Assembly: GCA_013822765.1 (NCBI GenBank)
Contig: PNKY01000008.1
Coordinates: 62,001-126,000 of the forward strand
DNA: 64,000 bases
Source of the DNA: Rhodospirillum sp.
GTDB taxonomy: Bacteria; Pseudomonadota; Alphaproteobacteria; Dongiales; Dongiaceae
Direction: 5' to 3'
Both the position numbers and the translations under genes were made by a program. Of this stretch, positions 63,671-64,000 are shown piece after piece. Under the pieces are notes generated by a model. That model was given only the letters and a program-made list of their open reading frames with translations, was not told where the DNA came from and did not search any database. Position 1 is the stretch's first letter. Each line of letters opens with the position of its first letter.

Positions 63671-64000
63671 GCACCATGAGCAACCTTGCCTTCCAACCTC
63701 TGTACGACAAGATCGGCGCCACTTATGACGCCACCCGCCGCGCCGAGCCTGAAATCCTCAACGTGCTGGCGGAACTGCTGGACTTGAAAGCGACTGCCGA
63801 CGTGCTGGACATCGGTTGCGGCACCGGCAACTACACGACCGCGCTCGGCGACCAGCACGGATACGGGATGATCGGCCTCGACCGCTCCGGGCTGATGCTG
63901 CGCACGGCGCGCGCGAAGGCGCCGGGATTGCGCCTGGTCGGCGCGGATGCCGCCAACCTGCCCTTCCCCAACCGCACCTTCGACGGCGCGATCTGCACTT
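63667..64000 (+). CDS. class I SAM methyltransferase, 5' part (runs off window)
   Basis: From ATG 63667 (overlapping the hydrolase stop) 111 codons are visible: PLYDKIGATYDATRRAEPEI, then motif I VLDIGCGTGNYTTAL, LDRSGLMLRTARAK, and LPFPNRTFDGAICT (Methyltransf_11). The substrate is unknown; the 3' end lies beyond 64000. Confidence 0.9.
   Translation, partial: MSTMSNLAFQPLYDKIGATYDATRRAEPEILNVLAELLDLKATADVLDIGCGTGNYTTALGDQHGYGMIGLDRSGLMLRTARAKAPGLRLVGADAANLPFPNRTFDGAICT

Overview
This 64 kb window is a GC-rich bacterial chromosome segment with dense genes, short gaps and many 4-nt start/stop overlaps. A P-II/glnA pair behind a sigma-54 promoter, a tRNA-His with an encoded G-1, an N-terminally extended S9, NnrU, a RutR-like regulator and DUF1194/DUF1003 proteins suggest an alphaproteobacterium (Rhizobiales or Rhodospirillales, perhaps Reyranella-like). 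The class is an inference and the genus is a guess. There is no CRISPR array, intact insertion sequence or integrase.

Layout. (1) 0-4.5 kb: a GNAT-like protein and two nucleotidyltransferases, tRNA-Asn with promoter and terminator, a tiny lipoprotein and a methyltransferase. (2) 4.5-9.2 kb: a lower-GC block of orphan-type genes (HicB-like, ABC membrane domain without ATPase, DUF1003, Crp/Fnr regulator). It lies between two copies of a methyltransferase/ArsR segment that have decayed reciprocally. (3) 9.5-14.9 kb: ArsR-DUF2087 regulator, RraA-like protein and a 1312-aa RTX protein with an embedded sugar-dehydrogenase beta-propeller. (4) 15-20 kb: an ArsR/AHSA1/DUF899/GFA/transglutaminase operon behind a clear promoter-operator, then a tyrosine phosphatase.

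(5) 20-38.7 kb: the centrepiece, a pyrimidine salvage and catabolism locus. A NitT/TauT-type ABC importer, beta-ureidopropionase, cytosine deaminase, BMP-type nucleoside ABC importer, dihydropyrimidine dehydrogenase (PreA, PreT) and a RutR-like TetR regulator are followed, after a short unrelated insert (ATP-grasp, methyltransferase, small ORF), by dihydropyrimidinase. Together they encode cytosine -> uracil -> dihydrouracil -> N-carbamoyl-beta-alanine -> beta-alanine + CO2 + NH3. Four RutR-like palindromes lie at the three expected control points, which suggests one local regulon.

(6) 39-47 kb: a small cysteine-rich secreted protein, tRNA-His, aminotransferase, MFS/DoxX pair, an ECF42-type sigma factor with its YCII/DGPF partner and a candidate self-promoter, and glnB-glnA. 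(7) 47-51 kb: a probable arsenic operon (arsR, flavin monooxygenase, MFS exporter) with three copies of one 22-bp palindrome, then a Cys/Met-metabolism PLP enzyme. (8) 51-64 kb: a chemoreceptor, paired DUF1194 proteins separated by a 16-bp minisatellite, gamma-carbonic anhydrase and argC, NnrU, two PhyH-type dioxygenases (one fused to two cupins), an MFS protein, rplM-rpsI, an alpha/beta hydrolase and a methyltransferase cut by the window end.
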